Assembly (NCBI RefSeq): GCF_001039275.2
Contig: NZ_CP030117.1
Location: forward strand, 3,410,001-3,474,000
Source of the DNA: Brevibacillus brevis
Lineage (GTDB): Bacteria; Bacillota; Bacilli; Brevibacillales; Brevibacillaceae
Direction of reading: 5' to 3'
DNA length: 64,000 bases
Shown here: in pieces, positions 34,409 to 44,105 of the stretch
Layout: each line of letters begins with the position of its first letter
Position numbering within the stretch: position 1 is the stretch's first letter
The notes under the pieces: model-generated
Database searches by the model: none
What the model was told of the DNA's origin: nothing
Seen by the model: only the letters and a program-made list of their open reading frames with translations
Translations under genes and position numbers: made by a program

Positions 34409-36493
34409 CTAAACAGCGCAGCTAATGCACTCTTCTACAGTCAAATGCTTCGTACGTGTATAGTAGAGTGACTTCAGACCTTTTTTCGCTGCGTAAATGT
34501 AATAGCGAGCCAGTTCTCTGGTTGAAATATTGCTGTTCACGTGCAGCACAGTCGATATTCCTTGGTCGATGTGCTCTTGAATTTCGGCAATCAAATCAAT
34601 TACTTTGAATTGATCGATCACATACGCCGATTTGTAGTAAAAATAGTTTTCCTGCGACAAGTACGGCATCGGGTAATACGTCGTCGAGTTGGCATACGTT
34701 CTCGTTTCGATATGCTCGACGATTGGCATCACGCTAGAAGTCGCATTCTGAATGTAGGAAATGCTCTGTGTCGGTGCAATCGCCAAACGGTACGCATGGT
34801 AAACGCCATGCTTTTGCACCTTTTGCTGTAGGTCAGCCCAATCCTCTGGTGTCGGAATGTGCATTCCTTCGAAGAGAAGCTTTGCTTTTTCCGTCCGCGG
34901 ACTGTAATCGTTCGTTACGTACTTGTTAAAATAAGTACCTTTTGCATATTCCGATTGTTCAAAGCCCAAGAAGGTCTTACCTGTTTCCTTGGCAATTTCC
35001 ATGCTTTTTTCCAAGGAGTAGAAGTTCATCATCATGAAAAACGTACGAGCGAAATCCTTCGCTTCTTCACTCTCGTAAGCGATTTTGTTCTTTGCCAGAT
35101 AACCGTTCAGGTTCATCGCACCAAGCCCTACGGAGTGCAGCTCGCGGTTTGCCTTTTGAACGCCTGGAGCGTTTTCTACACGCGTCATGTCACTGACGGC
35201 AGTAATGGCTTCGATTCCTTCGTGGACGGATTCACGGATCATTTTGCGTTCCATCACGTTGACGATATTGAGCGATGCCAGATTGCAGCTAATATCGCGA
35301 CGGATGATATCCATCTCGCCGTAATTGGTGATCGTCGAAGTCTCTTGTAGCTGGAAGATTTCCGTGCACAGGTTGGACATTTTCACCGAACCAAGATCTT
35401 TCAGCGCATGGTTGTTGTTCGCATTCGTCTTGTTCATGATGTACGGATAGCCTGATTCCATTTGGATCATCGCGATTTTGGTCAACATCTCGCGTGCGCT
35501 CATCACAGTCTTTTTCTTGATGCGATCGTTTGCCAAGAGCTCCTCGTACATATCATCGAGGTCCATATCATCCAGATGCACGCCGTATTCTTTGTACACG
35601 GAGAACGGAGCAAACACAGTCAATGGCTTGTTTTCCTCAGCCAGCTTGTAGAACACATTTGGTACGATCAGGCCGATGGACAACGTTTTGATGCGTGCTT
35701 TTTCATCTGCATTGATCTTTTTGCAATCAAGAAACTCGTTGATATCCCAGCCGAAGATGTTATAGTACGCTGCTCCTGAGCCTTTGCGTTGCCCCATTTG
35801 ATCCGCGTAGGAAAACGCATCCTCCAACAGCTTGAGAACGGGCATGACACCTTTTGCTGCGCCCTCGACGCCTTTGATCGGCTCTCCCCGTCCGCGAAGC
35901 TTGGACAGGTTCACGGCTACACCGCCGCCAATTTTGGATAGCTGCATACAAGTTCCCAAAATAAAGTTGATGGAGTTCAGTGAATCATCCATTTCGAGCA
36001 AGAAGCAGGAGACCATTTCTCCACGGCGGCTTTTGCCTGCGTTCAGGAAGGTTGGTGTCGCTGGCTGCAAGCGTTGATCCATCATGGATACTGTTAAACG
36101 CTTGGCGAGCTCAAAGTCACCTTGTCCAAGGGACAGTGCCACAACGGCCACCCGGTCTGGATACTGCTCCAAGTACATCGATTTATCGTTCGTTTTCAAG
36201 GAGTAATCTTTATAAAATTTGGAGATAGCCATGTACGAAGCAAATTGAAAATCAGCATCATAAGCCAAACGGAAAACTTCATCGACCTGCTCAACAGTGT
36301 ATGTTTCATAGACGTTTTCATAGAAGTCATTCTCGATCAAATAGTCCATGCGTTCTTTGACACTGCCAAAAGTCATCGTGTTGGACTGCACTTCTTCCAT
36401 GAAGACCGCAACCGCTTCCCGATCCTTTTCCAGTTGATAAAATCCGTCATTGCCACGCTGCATCAGTTCGTTGTTCAATTCAATATGCCGCAA
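34409..36493 (-). CDS. nrdE: Class Ib ribonucleotide reductase alpha subunit, 694 aa
   Basis: Reduces ribonucleoside diphosphates to deoxy forms under aerobic, B12-independent conditions. Active-site cysteine in GEMVSCFLLEMDDSLNS, NLCTEIFQ and ISCNLASLNIVNV, and the C-terminal redox pair in EECISCAV. RHIELNNELMQRGNDGFYQL is the usual NrdE N-terminus. I place the start at TTG 36493, which follows GGGGTGG and overlaps the end of nrdI; an upstream in-frame ATG at 36550 would add 19 unusual residues. Confidence 0.93.
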   Translation of the reverse strand: MRHIELNNELMQRGNDGFYQLEKDREAVAVFMEEVQSNTMTFGSVKERMDYLIENDFYENVYETYTVEQVDEVFRLAYDADFQFASYMAISKFYKDYSLKTNDKSMYLEQYPDRVAVVALSLGQGDFELAKRLTVSMMDQRLQPATPTFLNAGKSRRGEMVSCFLLEMDDSLNSINFILGTCMQLSKIGGGVAVNLSKLRGRGEPIKGVEGAAKGVMPVLKLLEDAFSYADQMGQRKGSGAAYYNIFGWDINEFLDCKKINADEKARIKTLSIGLIVPNVFYKLAEENKPLTVFAPFSVYKEYGVHLDDMDLDDMYEELLANDRIKKKTVMSAREMLTKIAMIQMESGYPYIMNKTNANNNHALKDLGSVKMSNLCTEIFQLQETSTITNYGEMDIIRRDISCNLASLNIVNVMERKMIRESVHEGIEAITAVSDMTRVENAPGVQKANRELHSVGLGAMNLNGYLAKNKIAYESEEAKDFARTFFMMMNFYSLEKSMEIAKETGKTFLGFEQSEYAKGTYFNKYVTNDYSPRTEKAKLLFEGMHIPTPEDWADLQQKVQKHGVYHAYRLAIAPTQSISYIQNATSSVMPIVEHIETRTYANSTTYYPMPYLSQENYFYYKSAYVIDQFKVIDLIAEIQEHIDQGISTVLHVNSNISTRELARYYIYAAKKGLKSLYYTRTKHLTVEECISCAV

Positions 36494-36839
36494 TTGCTGC
36501 CACCCCACTCGTAAATTGTTCCACGTCACGGCCGGTACCGGACAGTTCAAATTTAGAAATCACCGGAACGCCGTATTGGCTCGCGATCGTATCCGCGCTT
36601 TTGGCAAAGCTGGTTCCCCAGTTGCGGTTGCCGCTGGCAGATACTCCGCGCAGATGGACATGATTTCGCTTCAGGAACGTCGCCACCTTCTCCGGCACTT
36701 GTCCGAATCCCGTCGTGTATGTGATCAAAATGAATGGCTCGTCCAGCACCATATCTTGATCAATTTCCACATGTGGCAAATTAATTTTGTTGACGAATCT
36801 TCGGACGTTTCCTGTTTTTGAATCATAAGCGATTAGCAT
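36480..36839 (-). CDS. nrdI: Flavodoxin-like NrdI, 119 aa
   Basis: MLIAYDSKTGNVRRFVNKI holds the FMN phosphate loop, FILITYTTGFGQVP and the GVSASGNRNWGTSFAKSADT segment hold the isoalloxazine contacts. NrdI supplies superoxide to assemble the Mn(III)2-Tyr cofactor of NrdF. ATG at 36839 has AGGA eight bases upstream; ATG at 36848 is also possible. First gene of the operon, behind the riboswitch and its terminator. Confidence 0.93.
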   Translation of the reverse strand: MLIAYDSKTGNVRRFVNKINLPHVEIDQDMVLDEPFILITYTTGFGQVPEKVATFLKRNHVHLRGVSASGNRNWGTSFAKSADTIASQYGVPVISKFELSGTGRDVEQFTSGVAAIAAY

Positions 36840-36892
36840 GTCCCTCATCCTATCCTGCATTTTTTACTCTGTATGTATGTTATTTAGCCAAA

Positions 36893-36928
36893 GTAAAAGC
36901 GCATCCGACGTTTACATGCCGAATGCGC
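36893..36928 (-). terminator. Attenuator of the nrdIEF riboswitch
   Basis: GCGCATTCG and CGGATGCGC on the minus strand pair around a 12-base loop, followed by TTTTACTTT, between the riboswitch and nrdI. Confidence 0.75.
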
Positions 36929-36975
36929 GTGATGACTTCCATCTAGCAATTCGCCAATGCGAATTGAGCGCTCGA

Positions 36976-37180
36976 ACACTTCCCTATCTCCCGTAGGTTA
37001 AACAGTGCAAGCGGTTAGGCAGGTCTCCTGGCTTTTGGATCATCGCTCCATTCTCACCTTCCCGATCGTTCATGATCAGTGGCATTCTTTCGCAAATGGA
37101 ACTCTCTCATTACAGTGGCGGGACCGCGTCGGATTCTCACCGACTTCCCTATTAAGTCTACCAAATCTGGCTGGCAAACA
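36976..37180 (-). promoter_or_regulatory. Cobalamin (B12) riboswitch in front of nrdIEF
   Basis: Minus-strand GTCGGTGAGAATCCGACGCG, GGTCCCGCCACTG and the B12 box AGCCAGGAGACCTGCC (37018-37033). Close in sequence to the metE copy, including the shared CACTGTTTAACCTACGGGAG tail. It should repress the class Ib enzyme when B12 allows the class II (NrdJ) reductase to work; nrdJ is not in the window. Confidence 0.92.
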
Positions 37181-37291
37181 CCTTACCGCATCAATATGTA
37201 GTTGGTAAAACTTACTTTACCTCAATATATCGTAGGAGTCAAGCTCAGTATGCGCTCTTTTCGAAAACTAACTATTCTCCTTTTTCGGCTA

Positions 37292-37321
37292 TTGCTAATC
37301 TCTGGTTCTCGTTCATATAAT
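37292..37321 (+). promoter_or_regulatory. Promoter of the esterase gene
   Basis: TTGCTA (37292-37297) and TATAAT (37316-37321) with 18-base spacing, 49 bases before the ATG at 37371. Confidence 0.55.
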
Positions 37322-37370
37322 AGATTTTGTGCGTGTTGGTTAGCCATGGAAAGATTGGAGAGTAGCCCTC

Positions 37371-38192
37371 ATGAAAAGCACCGACTATCAACCTGTCGTC
37401 ATTCCTCGTTCTTACAGTAAAAGCATGACTTATCAAGAGCGGGACTATCATATTTTCGTAAGTGTTCCTGCCGCCCCCCCTCCGGAATCAGGCTTTCCCG
37501 TCATATATTTGCTAGATGGCAACTCTGTTTTTGCCACCATGACCGAAGCGATACGGATACAATCACGTGGCCCTGAACGAACTGGCGTGTATCCTGCTAT
37601 CGTCGTCGGGATTGGGTATCCAACGGACGATCCGTACCATCCTGCCCGTTTCTTTGATTACACCTATGAAGTTCCCGCCTCAGAGCTTCCTGGCAACCCA
37701 AAAGGAGCCGCCTGGCCTCAGATGGGGGGAGCAGAGCAGTTCCTCACCTTTTTGGAGGAGCAGCTCAAGCCTAGCATCGAAAACGACTTCCCCATCGATC
37801 GGACGCAGCAAGCGATTTTTGGACATTCGCTAGGGGGCTTGTTTGTCTTGCATGTACTTTTATCGAGACCACACGCTTTTCAGCGGTATATCGCTGGCAG
37901 TCCCTCGATCCACTGGAATGAGAGTGTCCTGCTTACGAAGGAGAGCCAATTGCCGAGCCTGCTGACAGATGACCTCGACGTCCATGCGCTCCTCACCATT
38001 GGAGAGCTGGAAAACGATGGCCGGTTCTTGGTCAAAGAAAAATCCCTGGCGATGGTCGAACGATTAGCCTCCATGGGCAAAGGTCAAATCAAAGCTTCCT
38101 TCCAAGAATTTGTTGCCGAAAATCATTCGTCCGTTTTGCCAGTCTTGGTTAGCCAAGGACTCAAATTCGCTACGAAAAAAACTGCCCGCTAA
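37371..38192 (+). CDS. Alpha/beta hydrolase, Fes/BesA/IroE-type esterase, 273 aa
   Basis: YHIFVSVPAAPPPESGFPVI and YLLDGNSVFATM open the hydrolase fold. The nucleophile elbow is GHSLGGLFVLH (Ser about residue 150). The catalytic His is in EFVAENHSSVLP near 256. PASELPGNPKGAAWPQMGGA and LEEQLKPSIENDF are usual for siderophore esterases such as BesA and IroE, which open catecholate triesters in the cytoplasm to free iron. There is no signal peptide and no siderophore gene nearby, so the substrate remains open. GGAGAG precedes the ATG. Confidence 0.85.
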   Translation: MKSTDYQPVVIPRSYSKSMTYQERDYHIFVSVPAAPPPESGFPVIYLLDGNSVFATMTEAIRIQSRGPERTGVYPAIVVGIGYPTDDPYHPARFFDYTYEVPASELPGNPKGAAWPQMGGAEQFLTFLEEQLKPSIENDFPIDRTQQAIFGHSLGGLFVLHVLLSRPHAFQRYIAGSPSIHWNESVLLTKESQLPSLLTDDLDVHALLTIGELENDGRFLVKEKSLAMVERLASMGKGQIKASFQEFVAENHSSVLPVLVSQGLKFATKKTAR

Positions 38193-38209
38193 AAAAACGG
38201 GCAGTTTTT
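38179..38209. terminator. Bidirectional terminator
   Basis: CTGCCCG (38182-38188) pairs with CGGGCAG (38198-38204), followed by TTTTTG on the plus strand and preceded by an A run, between convergent genes. Confidence 0.85.
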
Positions 38210-38225
38210 GTTTATCATGATTCGC

Positions 38226-38738
38226 TTACTGTAGAGATAACACTTTGGTGATTTGGGGCAGCTCTTCGATGGCAGCTACAATCGTCGGTGTAATCTCTTC
38301 GTCGGTCACAGAGATAAGCAGGGCATTCTTCCCTTTTTGCTCGCGCGATACATTCAACTTGGAAACATTGATTTGATATTCAGCCAGTTTTCGTGAGACG
38401 TCATAAATCACGCCTGGATAATCGATATGGTGAACCAACAACCCATGGGCCCCTGGAGGTATGCGACACGCGCAGTAATTGATTTCACTGATGTACACTT
38501 CTCTCCAATCTTGCGCGAAGGTGTACTTGTTCGCCCCTACCCGCAAAACCGCCAAATGATTCGCATATTCGCCGGAGCTATGTTGGACAGGTACCTTCGT
38601 ACCGAGTCCTTCCACTAACAGCGTTGCGATTTCCTCTTTATTTTCATGAGCAAGAATACTTAATTGTGCACTCGCTAACTCTGGCTCGAGTCTTCGAATC
38701 AGTTCAGCCAGCTCACGCAGTCCAGCATGTTGGGTCAT
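38226..38738 (-). CDS. ACT-domain protein, 170 aa
   Basis: The last 75 residues form an ACT domain (HGLLVHHIDYPGVIYDVSRK, LAEYQINVSKLNVSREQKG, ALLISVTDEEI), close to the one at the end of 3-phosphoglycerate dehydrogenase. The middle segment is like the SerA ASB domain (SSGEYANHLAVLRVGAN), so this may be a free-standing SerA regulatory unit that binds serine. No catalytic domain is present. Neighbouring genes give no pathway. Confidence 0.75.
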   Translation of the reverse strand: MTQHAGLRELAELIRRLEPELASAQLSILAHENKEEIATLLVEGLGTKVPVQHSSGEYANHLAVLRVGANKYTFAQDWREVYISEINYCACRIPPGAHGLLVHHIDYPGVIYDVSRKLAEYQINVSKLNVSREQKGKNALLISVTDEEITPTIVAAIEELPQITKVLSLQ

Positions 38739-38777
38739 GTGATGCCTTCACTCTCCCAGTCAGGTTTATCCTTGTTT

Positions 38778-39107
38778 TCACGGCAGAATCCATGCTTCCG
38801 GCTCTTTCTTGATGGAGGATTCATTATCAGCACGATACCAAGCCGTCAACGTTTGCCCATCTTTCGTATAATAGATGCGGTAGATGGTATTGCCTTTTCC
38901 GCTGTTAGTAAAAGGACTTTCTTCCAGCGGAACCGCTGTCACTCCACCCGAGGTAACAACCCCGCCGTTCTCCTTGATGACGTTTTGGATCGTCGCCATA
39001 TGCTCTTTCCCCAAGGAGGCCATCCCGAAATAAGAGATGATCGCCAAGAGAACCGCTCCCGCCAAAAACGAAACGATAATCACTTTTGATTTTTTCGCAG
39101 CATCCAC
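38778..39107 (-). CDS. Hypothetical protein with one membrane anchor, 109 aa
   Basis: A single N-terminal helix (VIIVSFLAGAVLLAIISYFG) is followed by an extracytoplasmic beta-type domain (GNTIYRIYYTKDGQTLTAWY). It starts after AAGACGGGGGAAG, and lies between mnmA and the ACT-domain gene on the same strand. I recognise no family. Confidence 0.7.
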   Translation of the reverse strand: MDAAKKSKVIIVSFLAGAVLLAIISYFGMASLGKEHMATIQNVIKENGGVVTSGGVTAVPLEESPFTNSGKGNTIYRIYYTKDGQTLTAWYRADNESSIKKEPEAWILP

Positions 39108-39129
39108 CGAGTGCTTCCCCCGTCTTATC

Positions 39130-40260
<1,131 letters not shown>

Positions 40261-40335
40261 TCAATTTGTACCATTACAGATTACCATGTTTCACAAAACA
40301 AATCATGTTTTGTTGCACTTTTGCCCGATAGAATG

Positions 40336-40370
40336 AAAAAACGTCTGACGCGTAGTTGGCGCCAGACGTT
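40336..40370 (-). terminator. Terminator after tlp
   Basis: Minus strand AACGTCTGGCGC and GCGTCAGACGTT pair around CAACTAC, followed by TTTT. Confidence 0.8.
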
Positions 40371-40381
40371 CGGTAACAAGC

Positions 40382-40600
40382 TTAAGCCTGCGAAGATTCA
40401 TCCTTGATTTCCGCACGATATCCCTCGATGCTTTCTTCACGACGCTGATTTTTCGCTTCGAGGGTTGCTTTTTCCTCAGCAGAAATCTCTCCAGCATGAG
40501 CCGACAGATAATCTTCGGACTCACGAATGTTCTCTTCCGTATTGGAAATCATTTGTTGAAGTTTTTCTGCGTTGTCAGAACGGTCATCCGGCTTCGCCAT
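40382..40600 (-). CDS. tlp: Small acid-soluble spore protein Tlp, 72 aa
   Basis: MAKPDDRSDNAEKLQQMI is the conserved Tlp beginning; the rest is a charged helix (NTEENIRESEDYLSAHAGEI). Tlp is made in the forespore under sigma-G and broken down on germination. The ATG follows AGGAGGCG. Own terminator; no operon partners. Strong evidence that the organism forms endospores. Confidence 0.9.
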   Translation of the reverse strand: MAKPDDRSDNAEKLQQMISNTEENIRESEDYLSAHAGEISAEEKATLEAKNQRREESIEGYRAEIKDESSQA

Positions 40601-40724
40601 AATCGATACGCCTCCTACAAAGGGTTATATTCAACACCTTTACCATTGTGCGCCAATCATGGTTTCTTTATGTACCCGTGTTATAATAGAAGAAACGGAT
40701 TAAACGAAAAAGAGGGTTTCACCT

Positions 40725-40940
40725 ATGGCTTCCTTAGATTTGTTGGAAAGAAAGCTGCTTCGGATCATCTCTGATACCGATCCTGTACGACTGAAACGAC
40801 AATGGGTGAAGGGGCAAAAGGTACCTGAATCCGAAGCGGAACAGCGCATGCGAATCGATCTTCTCTTGCGCAGACTCGACAAGCTACCTGAGGCCAAGCG
40901 CCAAGAAGTAATGGCGCTACTCAAATGGTTTAGCTGGTAG
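40725..40940 (+). CDS. Hypothetical protein, 71 aa
   Basis: A small helical, charged protein (LLERKLLRIISDTDPVRLKR, MRIDLLLRRLDKLPEAKRQE, ending ALLKWFSW). AAAGAGGG lies nine bases upstream, so translation looks genuine. Convergent with the DUF952 gene. No family recognised. Confidence 0.65.
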   Translation: MASLDLLERKLLRIISDTDPVRLKRQWVKGQKVPESEAEQRMRIDLLLRRLDKLPEAKRQEVMALLKWFSW

Positions 40941-40944
40941 AAGA

Positions 40945-41295
40945 TTAACGGATGGACGTTCCCAGACGCCACTGACCGTCTATCCGATTCATTTGCTTCC
41001 TATCTACAATCGCCTCTTGATTTAGCGGTCCGTAGATGTGCGGATAAAGCAACCCATCCTTCGCTGCCTCGTATTTGACTTCCGAAGTCGTTTTTGTTTC
41101 ATCCACAACGAGTACATACAACTCCTCGTCAAACTGTGCATAGACACGGTTTGCTACCTTTTCAAGCAGCTCGTCCCCTTTTGTCGCGTGAATAAAGCCT
41201 TCCTGGTCGTAATCGCGCGGTAAGTAATGATCCTTGTCCTTCCACTTTTCCCAGTATGCTTTTGGTACCATGCAGTAAATAATAGAGTCTTGCAT
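40945..41295 (-). CDS. DUF952 family protein, 116 aa
   Basis: GFIHATKGDELLEKVANRVY, then EELYVLVVDETK and the conserved LLYPHIYGPLNQEAIVD. The family is small, globular and uncharacterised, related in fold to ADP-ribose or glutathione-transferase-type folds only in prediction. AGGAGAAAC precedes the ATG. It shares the strand with a small hypothetical gene 20 bases upstream. Confidence 0.82.
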   Translation of the reverse strand: MQDSIIYCMVPKAYWEKWKDKDHYLPRDYDQEGFIHATKGDELLEKVANRVYAQFDEELYVLVVDETKTTSEVKYEAAKDGLLYPHIYGPLNQEAIVDRKQMNRIDGQWRLGTSIR

Positions 41296-41314
41296 GTTTC
41301 TCCTCCGAATTCGA

Positions 41315-41560
41315 TTATTTTTTTGGCATTGCTTTGTTCAGGTGACGCATAGCTTTATCATAGAACATCTGGTCCATTCGCCCCTGATCATATCGCCATT
41401 GAATGAAGTTACGCAGAGAGTGCAAATCCACCCAGGCATCCTTCGCTTGCGGATTGCGGTCAGGTACCTCTCCCGTTACTTCACCTTCGTAGACAAGCTT
41501 CGCCATCTCAGTTGGGTGCATACCGATCTGATAAGCGATTTGGTGTAAAGCTATTTTCAT
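41315..41560 (-). CDS. Hypothetical protein, 81 aa
   Basis: The first 30 residues could form a helix-turn-helix (LHQIAYQIGMHPTEMAKLVY), followed by a basic helix ending HLNKAMPKK. GGGGAGG is seven bases before the ATG. It lies directly upstream of the DUF952 gene, likely co-transcribed. No family recognised. Confidence 0.65.
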   Translation of the reverse strand: MKIALHQIAYQIGMHPTEMAKLVYEGEVTGEVPDRNPQAKDAWVDLHSLRNFIQWRYDQGRMDQMFYDKAMRHLNKAMPKK

Positions 41561-41725
41561 GGAACCTCCCCTTGCTCTTCATGGGATACATCTTATCTTC
41601 CGTCTATTGTGCCAGTCTTTTCGAATGATGCCAAGCCCCAAGCACTACTCCCAAAGGATGTACCTTCCTCCCTTGCGTTTTGCTACAATGAACAGAGTAT
41701 TTGAAGGAAGGGGCGGTATCCCATC

Positions 41726-42733
41726 ATGTCAAAACAACAAGATCAACCACGAAAGAAATGGTTCCAGCGAAAACGCATCTGGCTTCCCCTTCTTTTCGTC
41801 GCTTTCCTGTTTCTGGGTAACAGCTCTTATCTTGCAAAAGAGCCAGAAGGCGAGCCTTTTTTACTTGCTCATCGCGGGATGGCACAAACCTTTCATATGG
41901 AGAACATCACCAATGAAACGTGTACGGCGGAACGGATTTATCCACCGGAGCATCCGTACCTGGAAAATACGATTCCGTCCATGCAGGCGGCTTTTGATGC
42001 GGGCGCGGACGTTGTCGAGCTCGATGTACAATGGACGAAAGACAATCGATTCGCGGTGTTTCATGACTGGAGGCTCGACTGTCGGACAAACGGTACCGGT
42101 GTCACGAGAGATTATACCTTGGCCGAATTACAACAGCTTGACATTGGCTACCATTATACAGCGGATGAAGGGAGAACCTTCCCCTTCCGTGGAAAAGGGA
42201 TTGGCATGATGCCCTCTCTCGATGATGTGCTACAAACATTCCCTGATCGCTCGCTACTTATCCATATTAAAAGCAATGACCCACTCGAGGGGAAGGCGTT
42301 AGCGGATGCTTTGGCAAAATTGCCTGCTGAACGACTGGCACAGCTCTCTGTTTATGGCGGTGACAAGCCAATCGAGACATTGAAACAACAACTGCCCCAG
42401 CTGCGTGTGATGTCTATGGCGACTATGAAAAGCTGCCTGATCCCGTACATCGCAACCGGTTGGTCCGGATATGTACCAGAAGCCTGTGCACAAACCCAAT
42501 TGCATATTCCTGATCAGATTGCCCCATGGCTCTGGGGTTGGCCAAATCGTTTCATGGCAAGAATGGAGGCAAAAGATACCCGCGTGATCCTAGTCGCAGG
42601 GAGTGGAGATGTGTCGCAAGGCTTTGATGTTCCGACTGATTTAAAACGAGTTCCAGAAAGCTTTACTGGGGGAATATGGACGAACCGGATTGATCTAATT
42701 GGTCCAGCCTTTCACGAAAACGTAGAAAAATAA
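41726..42733 (+). CDS. Membrane-anchored glycerophosphodiester phosphodiesterase, 335 aa
   Basis: N-terminal anchor (IWLPLLFVAFLFLGNSSYLA) then a GDPD TIM barrel outside the membrane: AHRGMAQTF, YLENTIPSMQAAFDAGADVV followed by ELDVQWTKDNRFAVFHD hold the metal and catalytic residues (HR, EN, ELD, HD). It hydrolyses glycerophosphodiesters from lipids or teichoic acid to glycerol-3-phosphate. The barrel has insertions with paired cysteines (ETCTAER, LDCRTNG, KSCLIPY, EACAQT), unusual for this enzyme and perhaps forming disulfides. GAAGGAAGGGG precedes the start at some distance. Confidence 0.87.
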   Translation: MSKQQDQPRKKWFQRKRIWLPLLFVAFLFLGNSSYLAKEPEGEPFLLAHRGMAQTFHMENITNETCTAERIYPPEHPYLENTIPSMQAAFDAGADVVELDVQWTKDNRFAVFHDWRLDCRTNGTGVTRDYTLAELQQLDIGYHYTADEGRTFPFRGKGIGMMPSLDDVLQTFPDRSLLIHIKSNDPLEGKALADALAKLPAERLAQLSVYGGDKPIETLKQQLPQLRVMSMATMKSCLIPYIATGWSGYVPEACAQTQLHIPDQIAPWLWGWPNRFMARMEAKDTRVILVAGSGDVSQGFDVPTDLKRVPESFTGGIWTNRIDLIGPAFHENVEK

Positions 42734-42805
42734 TGAAACGATTCCCCAACATATTCGTATATACTTATACGGAATAGACTTCCAACCTAACTAGGAGTGA
42801 TTGAT

Positions 42806-42991
42806 ATGCTTAAGAAGCTTTTGAAAAATTTACTCGGTAATCACTCATCTTCGCACAAGTACCGGAAATACAGTAGCAGCGATTACAAGCATCGCAGAAA
42901 ATACAGCTCTAGCAATCGGTACGGACGTTCCCATTACGGCAGCTCTCATTATAAAAGAAAGCACTCCAGCCGTAGCTTCTTCAGCAGTTAA
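42806..42991 (+). CDS. Low-complexity Ser/Tyr/Lys/His-rich protein, 61 aa
   Basis: After a short Lys/Leu helix (MLKKLLKNLLGNHSSSHKY) the protein is almost only Ser, Tyr, His, Lys and Arg (YSSSDYKHRRKYSSSN, GRSHYGSSHYKRKHSS). Such composition is seen in spore-coat and exosporium proteins that become cross-linked through tyrosine. AGGAG lies eight bases before the ATG at 42806. A terminator follows. Confidence 0.65.
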   Translation: MLKKLLKNLLGNHSSSHKYRKYSSSDYKHRRKYSSSNRYGRSHYGSSHYKRKHSSRSFFSS

Positions 42992-43022
42992 ACAACTGTT
43001 TAACAAGTGATCAGACAACAAA

Positions 43023-43050
43023 ACTCCGCTAACGCTAGCGGAGTCTTTTC
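43023..43050 (+). terminator. Intrinsic terminator
   Basis: ACTCCGCT and AGCGGAGT pair around AACGCT, followed by CTTTTC. Confidence 0.75.
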
Positions 43051-43052
43051 AT

Positions 43053-44105
43053 TTAACGAGACATGATTTCTACGAAACGATCCAGTGGCAATGCATGTAC
43101 GGTTCTGTTTTTCTGGCCTTGTATCGTTTCCGCCATCAACATGGAGTTCAAAATCGCTTCCTTGACTGCTTCGATTGCTGCTTCAAACAGTGCATCCAGT
43201 TGTTCGGACGGAAACATTTTCACTGTGCTCATTTGCTCATCGCCATATGAATAGCAATTTCCTGTGGAGAAGGTCAGAAAGAAATCACCGCTGCCCTCCT
43301 CGCCAATTGCGCCGAGCTGTGCCATTGCGAGTGACGCTCGCTTGGAAATGCGCTTGCATTGTGTCGGCAAGAGAGGCGCGTCTGTCGCAATCGTCACTAA
43401 GAAAGAACCATCATTTTCAGGTGTTACCCACGGCAATGGAACTTCATTTTCGGAGATCATCTGGCCCACAGGAATACCATTCACTTTTAAATCCTGTCTT
43501 CTGCCAAAATTCGTCTGCACCAATGTCCCGACAGTAAACGTGCCACATTCAGTCTCAACGATGCGTGAAGAGGTTCCGATTCCGCCCTTGAATTCGAAGC
43601 AGATCATTCCGGTACCCCCACCCACATTGCCTTCCTCGACATTTCCTGTTTGCGCCTCCACAATCGCTTCTTCCAAATCCTCGTACTGAATCTGCGTCTT
43701 TTCGAGATCACTCAACCAACCATCCCAAGTCTCCGCGACGATTCCATTAGAAAACGGTTCAAGCCCCTCGATTTTTCTCGTCGCACGAGCAAGATGATGA
43801 TGTGCCAGCCCTAGCAGATGGCTTCCCGTAAATACAATCGGTGTCACAAGCGTACCGGTCTCTTCTATCCAGTGACTTCCCGTAAACTCCCCCGTACCGT
43901 TAAAGGAGAAAAAACCAGCAGGGAAATGCTGCCCCTCCAATTGTCCTTCGTTGGGAATTATCACCGTAACACCCGAACAAACGTCTTCCTTGAGAATCGT
44001 TTTGTGGCCGACCCGCACTCCTTTTACATCCGTAATTGCATTATACGCACCTGGGGTACCCGTCCCAATCAATACGCCACATTCTCTCGCTCGTTTTCTC
44101 GTCAT
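43053..44105 (-). CDS. P1 family (DmpA-type) aminopeptidase, 350 aa
   Basis: An N-terminal nucleophile hydrolase that cuts itself. GVLIGTGTPGAYNAITDVKG and VRVGH, then NVGGGTGMICFEFKGGIGTS; the autocleavage site is before the Ser in GTSSRI. DmpA and BapA relatives release N-terminal D-residues or beta-alanine from short peptides. The gene overlaps the upstream GNAT gene by four bases. Confidence 0.88.
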   Translation of the reverse strand: MTRKRARECGVLIGTGTPGAYNAITDVKGVRVGHKTILKEDVCSGVTVIIPNEGQLEGQHFPAGFFSFNGTGEFTGSHWIEETGTLVTPIVFTGSHLLGLAHHHLARATRKIEGLEPFSNGIVAETWDGWLSDLEKTQIQYEDLEEAIVEAQTGNVEEGNVGGGTGMICFEFKGGIGTSSRIVETECGTFTVGTLVQTNFGRRQDLKVNGIPVGQMISENEVPLPWVTPENDGSFLVTIATDAPLLPTQCKRISKRASLAMAQLGAIGEEGSGDFFLTFSTGNCYSYGDEQMSTVKMFPSEQLDALFEAAIEAVKEAILNSMLMAETIQGQKNRTVHALPLDRFVEIMSR

